64,000 nucleotides of DNA from Enhygromyxa salina (GCF_000737335.2 NZ_JMCC02000043.1:1-64000), one strand, 5' to 3'; shown: positions 17,118 through 26,193, numbered from the stretch's first letter. The notes: generated from the letters alone by a model not told the origin. A program made the numbers and translations.

Positions 17118-18758
17118 ATGCAAGCTCACTATCGTGCCTCCCTGCTGACCATTACGTTGCTGTGTTCGATGACGACCTCGTGCGCCGACGATGTGATCGA
17201 GGCCGGGGACATAGGCGCGGGAACCAGCTCCGACACGCTCGGTGATGGTGATGGTGATGGAGATGGCGATGGTGACGGAGATGGTGATGGTGACGGCGAT
17301 GGTGATGGCGATCCCGGAGATGGTGACGGAGAGGGCGATGGTGACGGAGAGGGCGATGGAGACGGCGATGGTGACGGAGACGGCGACGGTGATCCGACCG
17401 TGTGTGGCGACGGCGTCCTCGATCCCGATGAAGAATGCGACGACGCCAACATGGACGACAGCGACGACTGCACCAGCGGGTGCACGATCGCGGCCTGCGG
17501 CGACGGCTTCACCCAAGCGGGCGTCGAGACCTGCGACGACGGCAACCTCGACGACCTCGACGGCTGCAGCGCATCCTGTCTGATCGAGGGCTGCGGTGAC
17601 GCGATCGTCCAACCCGGCGAGACCTGCGACGACGGCAACACCGATCCCTTCGATGGTTGCGGCCCCAGCTGCCAGGTCGAGGTCTGCGGCGACGGCATCA
17701 CCCAACCCGGTGAAGACTGCGACGACGGCAACATGGACAACACCGACGACTGCACGGACCAGTGCGTGGGGGCCGTGTGCGGCGACATGCTCGTGCAGGC
17801 GGGCGTCGAGGACTGCGACGACGGCAACATGGACAATACCGACGACTGCGTCAGCTGCCTGGACGCGGCGTGCGGTGACGGCTTTGTACAGGAGGGCGTC
17901 GAGGCGTGCGACGACGGTGACGACGACGACACCAACGACTGCACCAACGCTTGCACCGTCGCCGTGTGTGGTGACGGCGTCGTCCACGAGGGCTTCGAAG
18001 AGTGCGACGACGCCAACATGAGCGACACCGACGCGTGCGTGGCGATGTGCACCAACGCGACGTGCGGCGATGGCTTCGTGCACGAGGGCGTCGAGGAGTG
18101 CGATGACGCCAACGCGAGCAACCTCGACATGTGCACCAACGCGTGCACGCTCGCGGTCTGTGGTGACGGCTTCGTGCAGGCCGGCGAGGAGTGCGACGAC
18201 GGCAACCTCAACTCGTTCGACGGCTGCTCACCGGTCTGCGCGTGGGAGGCCCGGCTGGTGTTCGTGACCAGCACGCTGCACACCGGCAACCTCGGCGGGC
18301 TCGCCGGGGCTGACGCGATCTGCCAAGCCCGCGCGCAGGCGGCCCTGCTTCCGGGGACCTATATGGCTTGGATCTCGACCAACCAAGGTTCGCCGTCGAC
18401 CCGCTTCGTCCAGTCGACCGTGCCCTACTTCCTGCGCAACGGGACCAAGGTCGCCGACAACTGGGCCGACCTGACCGATGGCACGCTCGACGCCGCGATC
18501 AGCGTCACCCAGACCGGCGGCGCGTCGCCCGTGACGACCGACATGAGCTGCGGGACCAACCGCGTGGCCAGGACCGGGACCGGGCCCGACGGCACGGCGA
18601 CGGTCGGGCTGGGCCGGTGCAACAACTTCACCTCGTCGGCGGGCGGGTCGCTCGGCACGCCCGGGGTGACGACGGCCGCCAACGCGACCTGGACCAACTG
18701 CGCCGCGCCGGGTCCGACGTGCAGCACCCCCATGCCGATCTACTGCTTTCAGCAGTAA
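17118..18758 (+). CDS. (GD)n lipoprotein with nine DUF4215 repeats and DUF1554-like domain
   Basis: The product is 546 residues. The start at 17118 gives a signal peptide with lipobox MTTSC (Cys22); an earlier ATG at 17037 would add 27 residues without signal character. A (Gly-Asp)n spacer occupies about residues 42-95. Nine DUF4215-type cysteine-rich repeats of about 30 residues follow (CGDG...CDDGN...C...C). The last about 170 residues ([20 protein letters not shown]) match the DUF1554 pattern known from Leptospira surface lipoproteins, also seen in the protein at 31328. It is probably a surface-exposed adhesive or binding lipoprotein; the ligand is unknown. A GC-rich hairpin follows the stop. 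Confidence 0.85.
   Translation: MQAHYRASLLTITLLCSMTTSCADDVIEAGDIGAGTSSDTLGDGDGDGDGDGDGDGDGDGDGDGDPGDGDGEGDGDGEGDGDGDGDGDGDGDPTVCGDGVLDPDEECDDANMDDSDDCTSGCTIAACGDGFTQAGVETCDDGNLDDLDGCSASCLIEGCGDAIVQPGETCDDGNTDPFDGCGPSCQVEVCGDGITQPGEDCDDGNMDNTDDCTDQCVGAVCGDMLVQAGVEDCDDGNMDNTDDCVSCLDAACGDGFVQEGVEACDDGDDDDTNDCTNACTVAVCGDGVVHEGFEECDDANMSDTDACVAMCTNATCGDGFVHEGVEECDDANASNLDMCTNACTLAVCGDGFVQAGEECDDGNLNSFDGCSPVCAWEARLVFVTSTLHTGNLGGLAGADAICQARAQAALLPGTYMAWISTNQGSPSTRFVQSTVPYFLRNGTKVADNWADLTDGTLDAAISVTQTGGASPVTTDMSCGTNRVARTGTGPDGTATVGLGRCNNFTSSAGGSLGTPGVTTAANATWTNCAAPGPTCSTPMPIYCFQQ
17241..17397 (+). repeat. Hexanucleotide (Gly-Asp) microsatellite
   Basis: Tandem degenerate 6-bp units of the form GGNGAY encode alternating Gly-Asp, with occasional Glu or Pro. 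Five more such tracts occur in lipoprotein genes in this window (about 31437-31610, 55428-55590, 59179-59345, 61719-61937, 63348-63498). Replication slippage in units of 6 bp would change spacer length without breaking the frame. Confidence 0.85.
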
Positions 18759-18770
18759 TGCCGGGTCGCT

Positions 18771-18801
18771 CGGCGTGCGGCTGGTCAGCCAGCCCACGCC
18801 G
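18771..18801 (+). terminator. GC-rich hairpin after the DUF4215 lipoprotein gene
   Basis: An outer 7-bp stem CGGCGTG/CACGCCG encloses an inner GGCTG/CAGCC stem, 12 nt after the stop at 18758. No T-run follows; terminator function is inferred from position and stability. Confidence 0.4.
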
Positions 18802-18824
18802 CGGCTCGCGGCTATCGAGGCCCC

Positions 18825-18852
18825 TTGACTGTTACTCGACTCAGGCTAGCTT
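18825..18852 (+). promoter_or_regulatory. Candidate sigma-70-type promoter
   Basis: TTGACT, a 16-nt spacer, then TAGCTT resembles a -35/-10 pair. The predicted start of transcription lies about 13 nt before the GTG at 18872. A GGAG ribosome-binding site (18861-18864) lies between. This would drive the single-span membrane protein gene. Confidence 0.4.
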
Positions 18853-18871
18853 GCCGGCCCGGAGACCCCCC

Positions 18872-19435
18872 GTGTCCAACTCCCAGCGAGGCGATCACCA
18901 GAACTTCAACGACGGCGAGCTCGAGCACGAGTGGGCCGGAGGTACTATCGATCTGGCTGACGAGCGCCAGTCGACGTCGCTGCGCGAAGACCCCAAGCAG
19001 CGCAAGCTCTTACTTGGCGGAATTGCTGGCTGCGTGTTGCTGACCGTCACGCTGTTCGGGGTGGCGGTCGCAGGGCAGTCGGACCCAACCGCCGAAGCTC
19101 CGGCCCCCGTCCCCGAGCAAGTGGAAGCGCCCGCGCCCGCGCCCGAGCAGGTCGAGCCCGTAGCCGATCCCGCTGCCAAGCCAACCCTCGTCTCGGCCAA
19201 GCCGACCAGGCGCCAGTCAGCCGGCAAGCCCACGGCCGCGTCGGCGAAGTCGCCGTCGGCCAAGGCCGCTGGCGTGACCGGGGGAACCCGCGCCAACACG
19301 GCTGCCAAGCCGGAAGCCGCCAACACGGCCGCCGATTCGGACGCAGCCCCAGAAGAGCTGCCCGACGTCGAACAGTGGGACGACGCCGACGACGACGCGC
19401 TGCACGACCAGATCAACGCGTCAGCCCCCATGTGA
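18872..19435 (+). CDS. Single-span membrane protein with Ala/Pro-rich tail
   Basis: The product is 187 residues from GTG, chosen for its GGAG site 7 nt upstream. Residues 1-45 are polar and acidic (cytoplasmic). One transmembrane segment lies at about 46-68 (LLLGGIAGCVLLTVTLFGVA). Residues 70-187 are low-complexity Pro/Ala/Lys/Glu sequence ending in an acidic cluster (EQWDDADDDALHDQ). The layout is type II membrane protein with a periplasmic, possibly peptidoglycan-spanning, tail. No family is recognised. It is convergent with dinB, about 80 bp apart. Confidence 0.7.
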   Translation: MSNSQRGDHQNFNDGELEHEWAGGTIDLADERQSTSLREDPKQRKLLLGGIAGCVLLTVTLFGVAVAGQSDPTAEAPAPVPEQVEAPAPAPEQVEPVADPAAKPTLVSAKPTRRQSAGKPTAASAKSPSAKAAGVTGGTRANTAAKPEAANTAADSDAAPEELPDVEQWDDADDDALHDQINASAPM

Positions 19436-19514
19436 CTCGGGTCTAGGCGAGAGCCTCGTCGGCCCAGCGGTCGACGATCATCAGGCAGCGCTCGCCGGCC
19501 CCGAGCCTTGGAAG

Positions 19515-20759
19515 TCATCGTGGCTTGCGGCGACCGCTGACGCCCGCGGGCGACAGCGCTTTGCCCCCGAACCGCCGACGGACCTCGCTGAGCACGTCTT
19601 GCACGGCTTCGCCCTTGTCGGGGAGCTCTGGAACCGGCGCGCTGCGGGTCGTGTCGTCAGGTGTCGCGCCGAGCCCCAGCAGCTCGAGCTGCTTGGGCGG
19701 CCCGGGTTCGTGGGCGCCAACGAGCTCGCTGACGCCCAGCCCGGTCAACCGAAACCGACGCCCCCGCACCAGCCCTTCGGCGTCGAGCTTGTCGAGCAGG
19801 CCCCGAGCGGCCGCGAAGATCGCCTTGGTCTGGGCCGAGGGCAGGTCCAGCGTGGTCTGCCGGGTCCAGGTCGTGAACGCGGTGTCGCGCAGCTTGATGT
19901 GGACCTTGCGACCGCGCAGCTGCTTGGCCGCGAGCTGATCACCCACGCGGGTCGCCTGCCGCAGCAGCCAGTCTTCGATCTCTGCGCGGGACGTGAGGTC
20001 GGTTTCGAATGTGTTCTCGTGGCTGATCTGCTTGCGCTCGCGGCCAGGCGTGACCTCGCGTTCGTCGATCCCCAGGCTCAGGCGGTGCAGATGCAGGCCG
20101 TGGTCACCGAGCTCTTGCTCGAGCGTGGCGGCGCCGAACTCCGCGATATCGCCGACCGTGGCGATGCCCAAGCGCTGCAGGGTCTGCGCCGTCTTCGGAC
20201 CGACGCCCCACAGCTGCCGGATCGGGAGCGGAGCCAAGAACGCCCGCTCGTGTCCGGGCGGGACCTCGGTCAGACCATCCGGTTTGTCGCGGTCGCTTGC
20301 GATCTTGGCGATGAATTTACTGGTAGCGAGACCCACGGAGCAGGTCAGGTTCAGCTCGCCACGCACGATCGCCCGGATCGACTCGGCGATCGCCCGCGGC
20401 GAGCCGTGCAGCCGCTGCGTGCCGGCCAGATCCAAGAAAGCTTCGTCGATCGAGAGCCCCTCTACGATCGGGGTGAAGCGTGAAAACACCTCGAACACGC
20501 TGCGCGAGACCTCCACATATCGCTCGTGGCGAGGGGCGACGACGGCGGCGTGGGGGCACTTTCGCAGGGCGATCGCCATTGGCTGGGCCGAGTGACAGCC
20601 AAACCGGCGGGCCTCGTAGGACGCCGCCGCCACCACGCCGCGCTTGCCGGCGAACCCGACCAAGACCGGCCGACCCCGAAGGGTGGGATCATCGCGGATC
20701 TCGACCGACGCGAAGAACGCGTCCATGTCGACGTGCGCGATGTGACGCGGTGGAGACAT
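19515..20759 (-). CDS. dinB: DNA polymerase IV (Y family)
   Basis: The product is 414 residues with all Y-family landmarks: HVDMDAFFASVE (metal-binding Asp at about residue 10), YEARRFGCHS (fingers), SIDEAFLDLAG (second catalytic Asp-Glu), ATSKFIAKIASDRDKPDG, and the helix-hairpin-helix LWGVGPKTAQTLQRLGI. It performs error-prone translesion synthesis. The C-terminal tail after about residue 350 is non-conserved and lacks an obvious QLxLF clamp-binding motif at its very end, although QLELLGLG occurs at about 370. It is divergent from the gene at 20794, 34 nt between starts. No LexA-like operator was recognised there. Confidence 0.93.
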   Translation of the reverse strand: MSPPRHIAHVDMDAFFASVEIRDDPTLRGRPVLVGFAGKRGVVAAASYEARRFGCHSAQPMAIALRKCPHAAVVAPRHERYVEVSRSVFEVFSRFTPIVEGLSIDEAFLDLAGTQRLHGSPRAIAESIRAIVRGELNLTCSVGLATSKFIAKIASDRDKPDGLTEVPPGHERAFLAPLPIRQLWGVGPKTAQTLQRLGIATVGDIAEFGAATLEQELGDHGLHLHRLSLGIDEREVTPGRERKQISHENTFETDLTSRAEIEDWLLRQATRVGDQLAAKQLRGRKVHIKLRDTAFTTWTRQTTLDLPSAQTKAIFAAARGLLDKLDAEGLVRGRRFRLTGLGVSELVGAHEPGPPKQLELLGLGATPDDTTRSAPVPELPDKGEAVQDVLSEVRRRFGGKALSPAGVSGRRKPR

Positions 20760-20781
20760 GACGCCATGCTAGCCCAAGTTC

Positions 20782-20787
20782 TATAGT
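20782..20787 (+). promoter_or_regulatory. Candidate -10 box TATAGT, leaderless transcript
   Basis: TATAGT ends 6 nt before the GTG at 20794, with ATGACG 18 nt upstream as a weak -35. Transcription would begin at or next to the start codon, implying a leaderless mRNA. Similar CTATAGT sequences precede the genes at 49028 (minus strand) and 49167. Confidence 0.4.
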
Positions 20788-20793
20788 GACGAC

Positions 20794-21234
20794 GTGTACG
20801 AGTTTGACGAGAGCCGGTGGCCCGTGGTGGTCCTCCGCGTTCGCGACCAGGCACGCCGGGATGTCACCGAGCAGATGCGCGTCGACCTCAACGCGCTCAT
20901 CGATCGCCACGAGCCCTTCGCACTGATCTACGACGTCACCGACGTCGAAATTCCGCCGCGCGACCAGATCATGGAGATCATGCGGTGGACCCGGGATCTC
21001 CGCGAGCGCTTCGCCAGCGAATTCGAGCAGGTCACCCCACGGATCCCAACCTTCACCGCGTATCACATGCCCTCGGCGGTCGGGAACCTGCTGCGCTTCA
21101 TCTTGCAGATGATGCCCTCGCTTCGCAGCCAGTACGTTGTGTGCACCACCTTCGACGAGGCGATGGCGGCGTGTGAAGAGGCAATCGTGCGCCTGGGGAT
21201 CAGCGATCAGCAATCCCCGCGTCGGGCCGGCTGA
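20794..21234 (+). CDS. Hypothetical STAS/SpoIIAA-like protein
   Basis: The product is 146 residues from a GTG. Short alternating strands and helices (WPVVVLRVRD, FALIYDVTDVEIPPRDQIME, VVCTTFDEAMAACEEAI) resemble the STAS/SpoIIAA-like alpha/beta fold found in small myxobacterial proteins of unknown function. No signal peptide or catalytic motif is visible. A role in protein-protein signalling would be typical of the fold but is only inferred. It lies between dinB (divergent) and a cytochrome P450 gene (convergent, 11 nt between stops). Confidence 0.65.
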   Translation: MYEFDESRWPVVVLRVRDQARRDVTEQMRVDLNALIDRHEPFALIYDVTDVEIPPRDQIMEIMRWTRDLRERFASEFEQVTPRIPTFTAYHMPSAVGNLLRFILQMMPSLRSQYVVCTTFDEAMAACEEAIVRLGISDQQSPRRAG

Positions 21235-21245
21235 GCGGTCGCTGG

Positions 21246-22637
21246 CTACGCCACGCCGGGGCGCAGCAGCTGCACGCGCGCGTCGAGGGTCAGCGAGGGA
21301 TCGAAGCTCGGCTTCCAGCGCCGCTTGGGATCCGCCAGCACCAGATCGTGATGGCGGACGATCCCCGCGGTCGCGAGCAGCAACATCGCCTCGCCCATCC
21401 CGGCGCCAAGACATACGTGCGGCCCGCCGCCGTAGGGCATGAACACATGCTTTTGGCGCGACTCGGATCGCGGCGGCGCGTGGCGAGTCACGTCGAGCCG
21501 CTCGGGCTCGGGGAAGTAGCGCGCGTCAAAGTGCGTGGCGCTGGTGAACACGGCGATCTCGGTCCCCGCGGCGACGCGGTGGCCGGCAAACTCGAACGCG
21601 CGGGCGGCCCCGCGGTACATCGCGAACGCGGCCGGATACAGGCGCAGGCACTCGAGCACCAAGCCGTGCAAGGTGGGCTGCTGGCTGAGCGTGGCGCTGT
21701 CGGGCACGCCGTTCGCGTACGCAGCCTCGACCTCGGCGCGGACGGCCGCGTGCAGATCCGCGTCACGAAACAGCTCGTAGAGCACGAAGCCCAAGGTCGC
21801 CCCGACGGTGTCGACCCCGGCGACAAACGGCAACAGCGTGGCGAACCGGACGTCGCCCGCGGTGAACAGCTCTGGGTATCGCTCGCGGCCCTGGCGGATC
21901 CGCTCGAACCAGCCCCCAAGGCCCTGGTCAGCCTGGTCAGCCTGATCGGTCGCGCGCCCGCCTGCTTCGAGGTCACGCGCGACCAGCTCGTCGATGAAGC
22001 CCTCCGCCCGCGCGAGGCTGCGCCGATACGCCGGGGCCAACAGCGCGAGCTTGGGCCACTTGCCAAGCAAGAGCGTGTTGGTCTCCCAGCGAAACACCTC
22101 CATCAGCGCGCGGGCCGTCGGTTCGGGGATCGGCGCGGCGCCGTCGGTCAGGCAGCGATGAACCAAGCGGGCGATCAGCAGGCGGGTCTGATCCTGCACG
22201 GCGACGCGCGGGCTGAGCTGGCGTTCGGAGGCCCCAAAGCTGTCGCGGATCAGCGCGTCGCAGCCGTCGCGCTGGGCGTCGACGATCTTGCGCGAGAGCA
22301 CGTCCGCGTAGTGCTTGCGCTGGGTCCGGTGCGGCACGCCGTCGCTGGCCAAGATCGCGTGGGGGCACTCGCGGCGCTCGGTGAGCCGACCCCAGAAGCT
22401 GCGTGACTCGAGCAGCTCGCGACCTTCGCGCCCGACAAAGCGGTTGGCCTCGCGCCCGGCCAGGACCACGAAGCGACGGGTCGCGGCGTGGACCTCGAAG
22501 ATCGGACCTTGCTCGACGTGGGCGGCTCGCAAGAACGCCAAGGGGTCGCGCAGCAGCGCCAGCGCGTTGCCAAGGATCGGCCCGTTGGTTCGAGGGGGTG
22601 GCATGGGAAGCGCGGAAAGATCTATCACGTAGTCCAT
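21246..22637 (-). CDS. Cytochrome P450
   Basis: The product is 463 residues from the ATG at 22637. The haem-binding loop FMPYGGGPHVCLGAG places the thiolate Cys at about 409. The K-helix ExxR reads ECLR, and the I-helix oxygen-activation motif is AGVDTVGA. The short Pro-rich lead-in (LPMPPP) is typical of soluble bacterial class I P450s. It is a monooxygenase needing a ferredoxin partner, not encoded nearby; the substrate is unknown. Start choice is uncertain: ATG at 22604, 22637 or 22673 all fit. The 22637 start shares two bases with the start codon of the divergent enoyl-CoA hydratase gene. Confidence 0.88.
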   Translation of the reverse strand: MDYVIDLSALPMPPPRTNGPILGNALALLRDPLAFLRAAHVEQGPIFEVHAATRRFVVLAGREANRFVGREGRELLESRSFWGRLTERRECPHAILASDGVPHRTQRKHYADVLSRKIVDAQRDGCDALIRDSFGASERQLSPRVAVQDQTRLLIARLVHRCLTDGAAPIPEPTARALMEVFRWETNTLLLGKWPKLALLAPAYRRSLARAEGFIDELVARDLEAGGRATDQADQADQGLGGWFERIRQGRERYPELFTAGDVRFATLLPFVAGVDTVGATLGFVLYELFRDADLHAAVRAEVEAAYANGVPDSATLSQQPTLHGLVLECLRLYPAAFAMYRGAARAFEFAGHRVAAGTEIAVFTSATHFDARYFPEPERLDVTRHAPPRSESRQKHVFMPYGGGPHVCLGAGMGEAMLLLATAGIVRHHDLVLADPKRRWKPSFDPSLTLDARVQLLRPGVA

Positions 22638-23436
22638 GTCCGAAGCCCAACAGTCCGCCACGCCCAGCGACACGGTCCACGTCCGCTACGAGCACGCCGG
22701 CCCGCTCGCAACGATCACGCTGGATCGGCCCGAAGCCCGCAACGCCTACAGCGACGAGATGTGCGAGCAGCTGGTCGAGGCGCTCGACCGGGCCGATCAC
22801 GACGATGCGATCCGCTGCGTGATCCTGACCGGCGCCGGAAAGTCGTTTCATGCTGGCGGCGACATCAAGGCGATGCGCGAGCGCTCGGGGATGTTCGCCG
22901 GCGACCCGGCGCAGCTGCGTGCTCGCTACGTTCGTGGGATCCAGGCGGTGCCGCGCCGGATCGCGGAGTTTGGCAAGCCGCTGATCGCCGCGATCAACGG
23001 GGCGGCGATCGGCGCAGGGTTGGATCTCGCGTGCATGTGCGACATCCGAATTGCCCGAGCTGGCGCCCAGCTAGGCTCGACCTTCGTTCAGGTTGGGTTG
23101 GTGCCCGGTGACGGCGGCGCCTACTTCTTGACCCGCGTCGTTGGGTTTGCCCGGGCCTTGGAGCTGATGCTGACCGGGCGGGTGATCAACGCCGAGCAGG
23201 CGCTGGCGATCGGCTTGGTCCACGAGGTCGTGCCCGCGGATCAGCTGCTCGATATCGCAACCGAGCGGGCCCAGGCGATCGCCAAACATCCGGCCATGGC
23301 GGTCCAGCTGACCAAGCGCGCCGCGTATCGCAGCTATCACGCCGACATGGCGACCGCCCTCGAGCTCGCGGCCAGCTACCAAGGCATCGTTCAGAACATG
23401 GAAGACCACCAGCGGGCGCTCGCCCCAAAACCGTGA
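22636..23436 (+). CDS. Enoyl-CoA hydratase/isomerase family protein
   Basis: The product is 266 residues of the crotonase superfamily. The oxyanion-hole segments are visible as SFHAGGDIKAM (about residues 70-80) and INGAAIGAGLDLACMCDI, followed by the LGSTFVQVGLVPGDGGAYFL block. The position that is Glu in hydratases is Gly-Asp-Gly here, so the exact reaction (hydration, isomerisation or other acyl-CoA chemistry) is open. The protein is cytoplasmic and uses CoA thioesters. It starts at an ATG overlapping the start of the divergent P450 gene (shared CATG). A functional tie to the P450 is possible but unproven. Confidence 0.85.
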   Translation: MSEAQQSATPSDTVHVRYEHAGPLATITLDRPEARNAYSDEMCEQLVEALDRADHDDAIRCVILTGAGKSFHAGGDIKAMRERSGMFAGDPAQLRARYVRGIQAVPRRIAEFGKPLIAAINGAAIGAGLDLACMCDIRIARAGAQLGSTFVQVGLVPGDGGAYFLTRVVGFARALELMLTGRVINAEQALAIGLVHEVVPADQLLDIATERAQAIAKHPAMAVQLTKRAAYRSYHADMATALELAASYQGIVQNMEDHQRALAPKP

Positions 23437-23502
23437 AGAAGGTCACAGCTCGCCGGAGGACTCGATCAAACCGAACCATCTATTTGGTGGGTCGAATCGT
23501 GC

Positions 23503-25590
23503 ATGCTGCCCGAAATGTCGAGGCGAGAAATTGTCGTGTGTGCTGCGCTGTGTCTGCCCTTGCTCGCGTCTGGGTGCAAGAAAGACGGCGACCTGACCGA
23601 CCCCGAAGTGGTCGTGCCCCCGGTCGTAGAGGCGCCGCAACGGTTCTCGCTGAGCAGCACCAACGAGATCGGCACGGAAGTCGTCGCGCAGATGGATCTG
23701 TCCACGGATCCCTGCACGGATTTCTATCAGTTCGCCTGTGGTGAATGGATCGCGAACAATCCGCTGCCAGAGGACAAGCCCCGCTGGGGTCGCGGCTTTG
23801 GTGAGCTAGGTGAGCGCAACAACCAGGTCCTGCGCGAGATCCTGGAGAACGACACCGAGCGGCCGGGCACCCTGTACGCCGCGTGCATGGACGAAGCCGC
23901 GATCGACGAGATCGGGGTCACCCCGCTCGCGCCCTACCTGGCCAAGATCGACAAGCTCGACGCCAAGAACACCAAGGCGCTGTTCAAGCTCATGGGAGAG
24001 CTCGACGCGGGGGTGGGCTTGGGGGCGTTCTTCGATTTTGGGCTCTCGATCGACTTTCAACAGCCGGATCTACACATCAGCGACCTTGGCCAGGGGGGCA
24101 CCGGGCTGCCGGATCCCTCGTTTTATCTCAACGCCGACAAGGCCGCGCGCTTCTTGCCGCAGTACGAAGCCCACATCGCGCGGATGCTCACGTTCTTCGA
24201 CTACGCCCCGGAGGACGCCGCCGCCGCGGCCAAGCGGATCGTCACCCTCGAGACCGAGATCGCCAAGCTGCAAAAGCCCCCAGAGCAGATGCGCGACCCC
24301 GAGTCGGTCTACTTTCGCTGGGATCGCAAGGGCGTCGAGGCCAAGTCGAAGCTGCCGTGGTCCGCTTACTTCACGGCGATCGGCGTGCCCAAGCTGCAGC
24401 TGATCAACGTCAGCAACCCCGAGTTTGTCGAGGGGCTGCCCGCGGTGATCGGCGCCGCGGATCCGCAGGCGATCAAGGACTACCTGCGCTTCAACCTGAT
24501 CAGCAACACCGCCGACCTGCTGTCAGCGGAGATCGTCGCCGCGAATTTTCAGTTCGCCGCGGCGCTGACCGGCCAGCAAAAGATCCAGCCCCGCTGGGAG
24601 CGCTGCGTGGGCGTGGTCAACCGGGCGGTGGGTGATCTGCTCAGCCAAAAATTCGTCGAGCGCCAGTTCCCCGGGGACAGCAAGGACATTGCGATCGACA
24701 TGATCCAGCGGGTCGAGGCCGCGTTCGAGGCCGGGCTGCCTTCGCTTGGCTGGATGGACGACGCGACCCGTGCCGCCGCGGTCGGCAAGATGAAAAAGAT
24801 CGAGAACAAGATTGGCTACCCAGAGAAGTGGAAGAGCTACGACAAGCTCAGCTTCCAGGGCAGCTACTTCGCCGACTCGATCGCCGCGCGGACCTGGTCC
24901 AACAAGTACCAGCTTGGCAAGATCGGGCAGACCGTTGACGAAACAGAGTGGTTTTGGCCCGCGTCAATCGTCAACGCCAGCTACAACCCGCTGCAGAACT
25001 TCATGAACTTTCCGGCTGGGATCCTGCAGCCGCCCTTCTTTCACCGCGAGTTCCCCAAGGCCATGAACTTTGGGGCCATGGGCATGGTCATGGGCCACGA
25101 GCTGACCCACGGCTTTGACGACAGCGGTCGCAAGTTCGACGGCGACGGGGTCATGCGCGAGTGGTGGGCGCCCGAGGTCGCTACCAACTTCGAGGCCCAG
25201 ACCCAGTGCGTGGTCAAGACCTACTCGGCGCTCGAGGTTCAGCCCGGCGTGCACGTCAACGGCGAGCTCACCCTTGGTGAGAACATCGCGGACTTTGGCG
25301 GGATCAAGGAGTCGTACGAGGCCTACCGGGCGTGGGTCGCCGAGCAAGGCGCCGAGCCCCAGCTGATCGACGGGCTCACCAACGAGCAGCTGTTCTTCGT
25401 GGCCATGGCCCAGAGTTGGTGCAGCGTCAGCTCGCCGCAGTTCGATGAATTGCTGGTGGCCGTGGACTCACACTCGCCGCCCAAGTTTCGCGTGAACGTG
25501 CCCATGTCGCACCTGCCGGCGTTCTGGGAGGCGTTCTCGTGCGGCGAAGGGGAGCCGATGCACCCCGAGCAAGTCTGTGCGGTTTGGTAA
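23503..25590 (+). CDS. M13-family (neprilysin/PepO-like) metallopeptidase lipoprotein
   Basis: The product is 695 residues with lipobox LASGC (Cys about 25). The N-terminal M13 domain begins with DPCTDFYQFACGEWIANNPL. The zinc site is HELTH at about 532-536 with the third ligand Glu about 593 in GENIADFGG. Downstream motifs near the C-terminus (QSWCSV, VNVPMSHLPAFWEAFSC) complete the fold. M13 enzymes are zinc endopeptidases cleaving short peptides. The lipid anchor puts it at the outer membrane or in the periplasm. The length matches the family. It is followed by the long repeat-rich non-coding block. Confidence 0.92.
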   Translation: MLPEMSRREIVVCAALCLPLLASGCKKDGDLTDPEVVVPPVVEAPQRFSLSSTNEIGTEVVAQMDLSTDPCTDFYQFACGEWIANNPLPEDKPRWGRGFGELGERNNQVLREILENDTERPGTLYAACMDEAAIDEIGVTPLAPYLAKIDKLDAKNTKALFKLMGELDAGVGLGAFFDFGLSIDFQQPDLHISDLGQGGTGLPDPSFYLNADKAARFLPQYEAHIARMLTFFDYAPEDAAAAAKRIVTLETEIAKLQKPPEQMRDPESVYFRWDRKGVEAKSKLPWSAYFTAIGVPKLQLINVSNPEFVEGLPAVIGAADPQAIKDYLRFNLISNTADLLSAEIVAANFQFAAALTGQQKIQPRWERCVGVVNRAVGDLLSQKFVERQFPGDSKDIAIDMIQRVEAAFEAGLPSLGWMDDATRAAAVGKMKKIENKIGYPEKWKSYDKLSFQGSYFADSIAARTWSNKYQLGKIGQTVDETEWFWPASIVNASYNPLQNFMNFPAGILQPPFFHREFPKAMNFGAMGMVMGHELTHGFDDSGRKFDGDGVMREWWAPEVATNFEAQTQCVVKTYSALEVQPGVHVNGELTLGENIADFGGIKESYEAYRAWVAEQGAEPQLIDGLTNEQLFFVAMAQSWCSVSSPQFDELLVAVDSHSPPKFRVNVPMSHLPAFWEAFSCGEGEPMHPEQVCAVW

Positions 25591-25600
25591 GGCCTTCATA

Positions 25601-25670
25601 GACCCCCACAGCCACCTTCGCACTTCGCGGGTCTGTTTAGGACCCCCACAGCCACCTTCGCACTTCGCGG
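25601..25670. repeat. Two direct 30-bp repeats
   Basis: The 30-bp sequence beginning GACCCCCACAGCCACCTTCG and ending CACTTCGCGG occurs at 25601-25630 and again at 25641-25670. Its first part resembles the termini of the inverted-repeat element at 1933-2187 (GACCCCCACA). Confidence 0.8.
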
Positions 25671-26193
25671 TCACTCGCTTCGCTCGCTCCCAACGGGCTG
25701 GCTGTTCGCTGTCGCATGTGTGGCCCCCTAGAAGGGGGCTCTTGTCTGGGTACCTGCAGCCACCGGGTATCGCTCCACTCACGTGTTGGCTTTTGTTCGT
25801 TGGGGTGGCCCCCTTCTAGGCTTAGAAGGGGGCTCTTGTCTGGGTACCTGCAGCCACCGGGTATCGCTCCACTCACGTGTTGGCTTTTGTTCGTTGGGGT
25901 GGCCCCCTTCTAGGCTTAGAAGGGGGCTCTTGTCTGGGTACCTACAGCCACCGGGTATCGCTCCACTCACGTGTTGGCTTTTGTTCGTTGGGGTGGCCCC
26001 CTTCTAGGCTTAGAAGGGGGCTCTGGGTGCTGGGGGGCAGATCCTCAGGGGGCTTCGCACTTCGCGGCTGCTCGCCTTGCTCGCTCGCTCGCTCGAGACT
26101 AGCTTCGTCGAGTTCGCTCGTTGGGGCGTTTCTCTGTGGGGGACAAAACCACTCCACGCGGGGAGAGCGGATCGCGCTATCCTGCGGCCCGGT
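25671..26193. repeat. 94-bp tandem array with hairpins, plus flanks
   Basis: Three near-identical 94-bp units run 25731-25824, 25825-25918 and 25919-26012. They differ at one visible position (CCTGCAGCC versus CCTACAGCC). Each boundary forms an 11-bp hairpin GCCCCCTTCTA/TAGAAGGGGGC with loop GGCT (25808-25833, 25902-25927, 25996-26021); a shorter hairpin precedes the array at 25723-25739. The segment 25671-25745 matches 1990-2060 in order and wording. The remainder to 26193 is TCGCTCG-rich, with no gene, and should hold the kinase gene promoter. The block lies between the M13 peptidase and the kinase genes, both plus strand. Confidence 0.9.

Noticed and set aside
17242..17397. Gly-Asp tract as RTX calcium repeats
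   Set aside because: RTX nonapeptides GGxGxDxUx are absent; the tract is simple Gly-Asp alternation.
25731..26012. 94-bp array as a CRISPR
   Set aside because: Units are contiguous with no unique spacers and no cas genes nearby.
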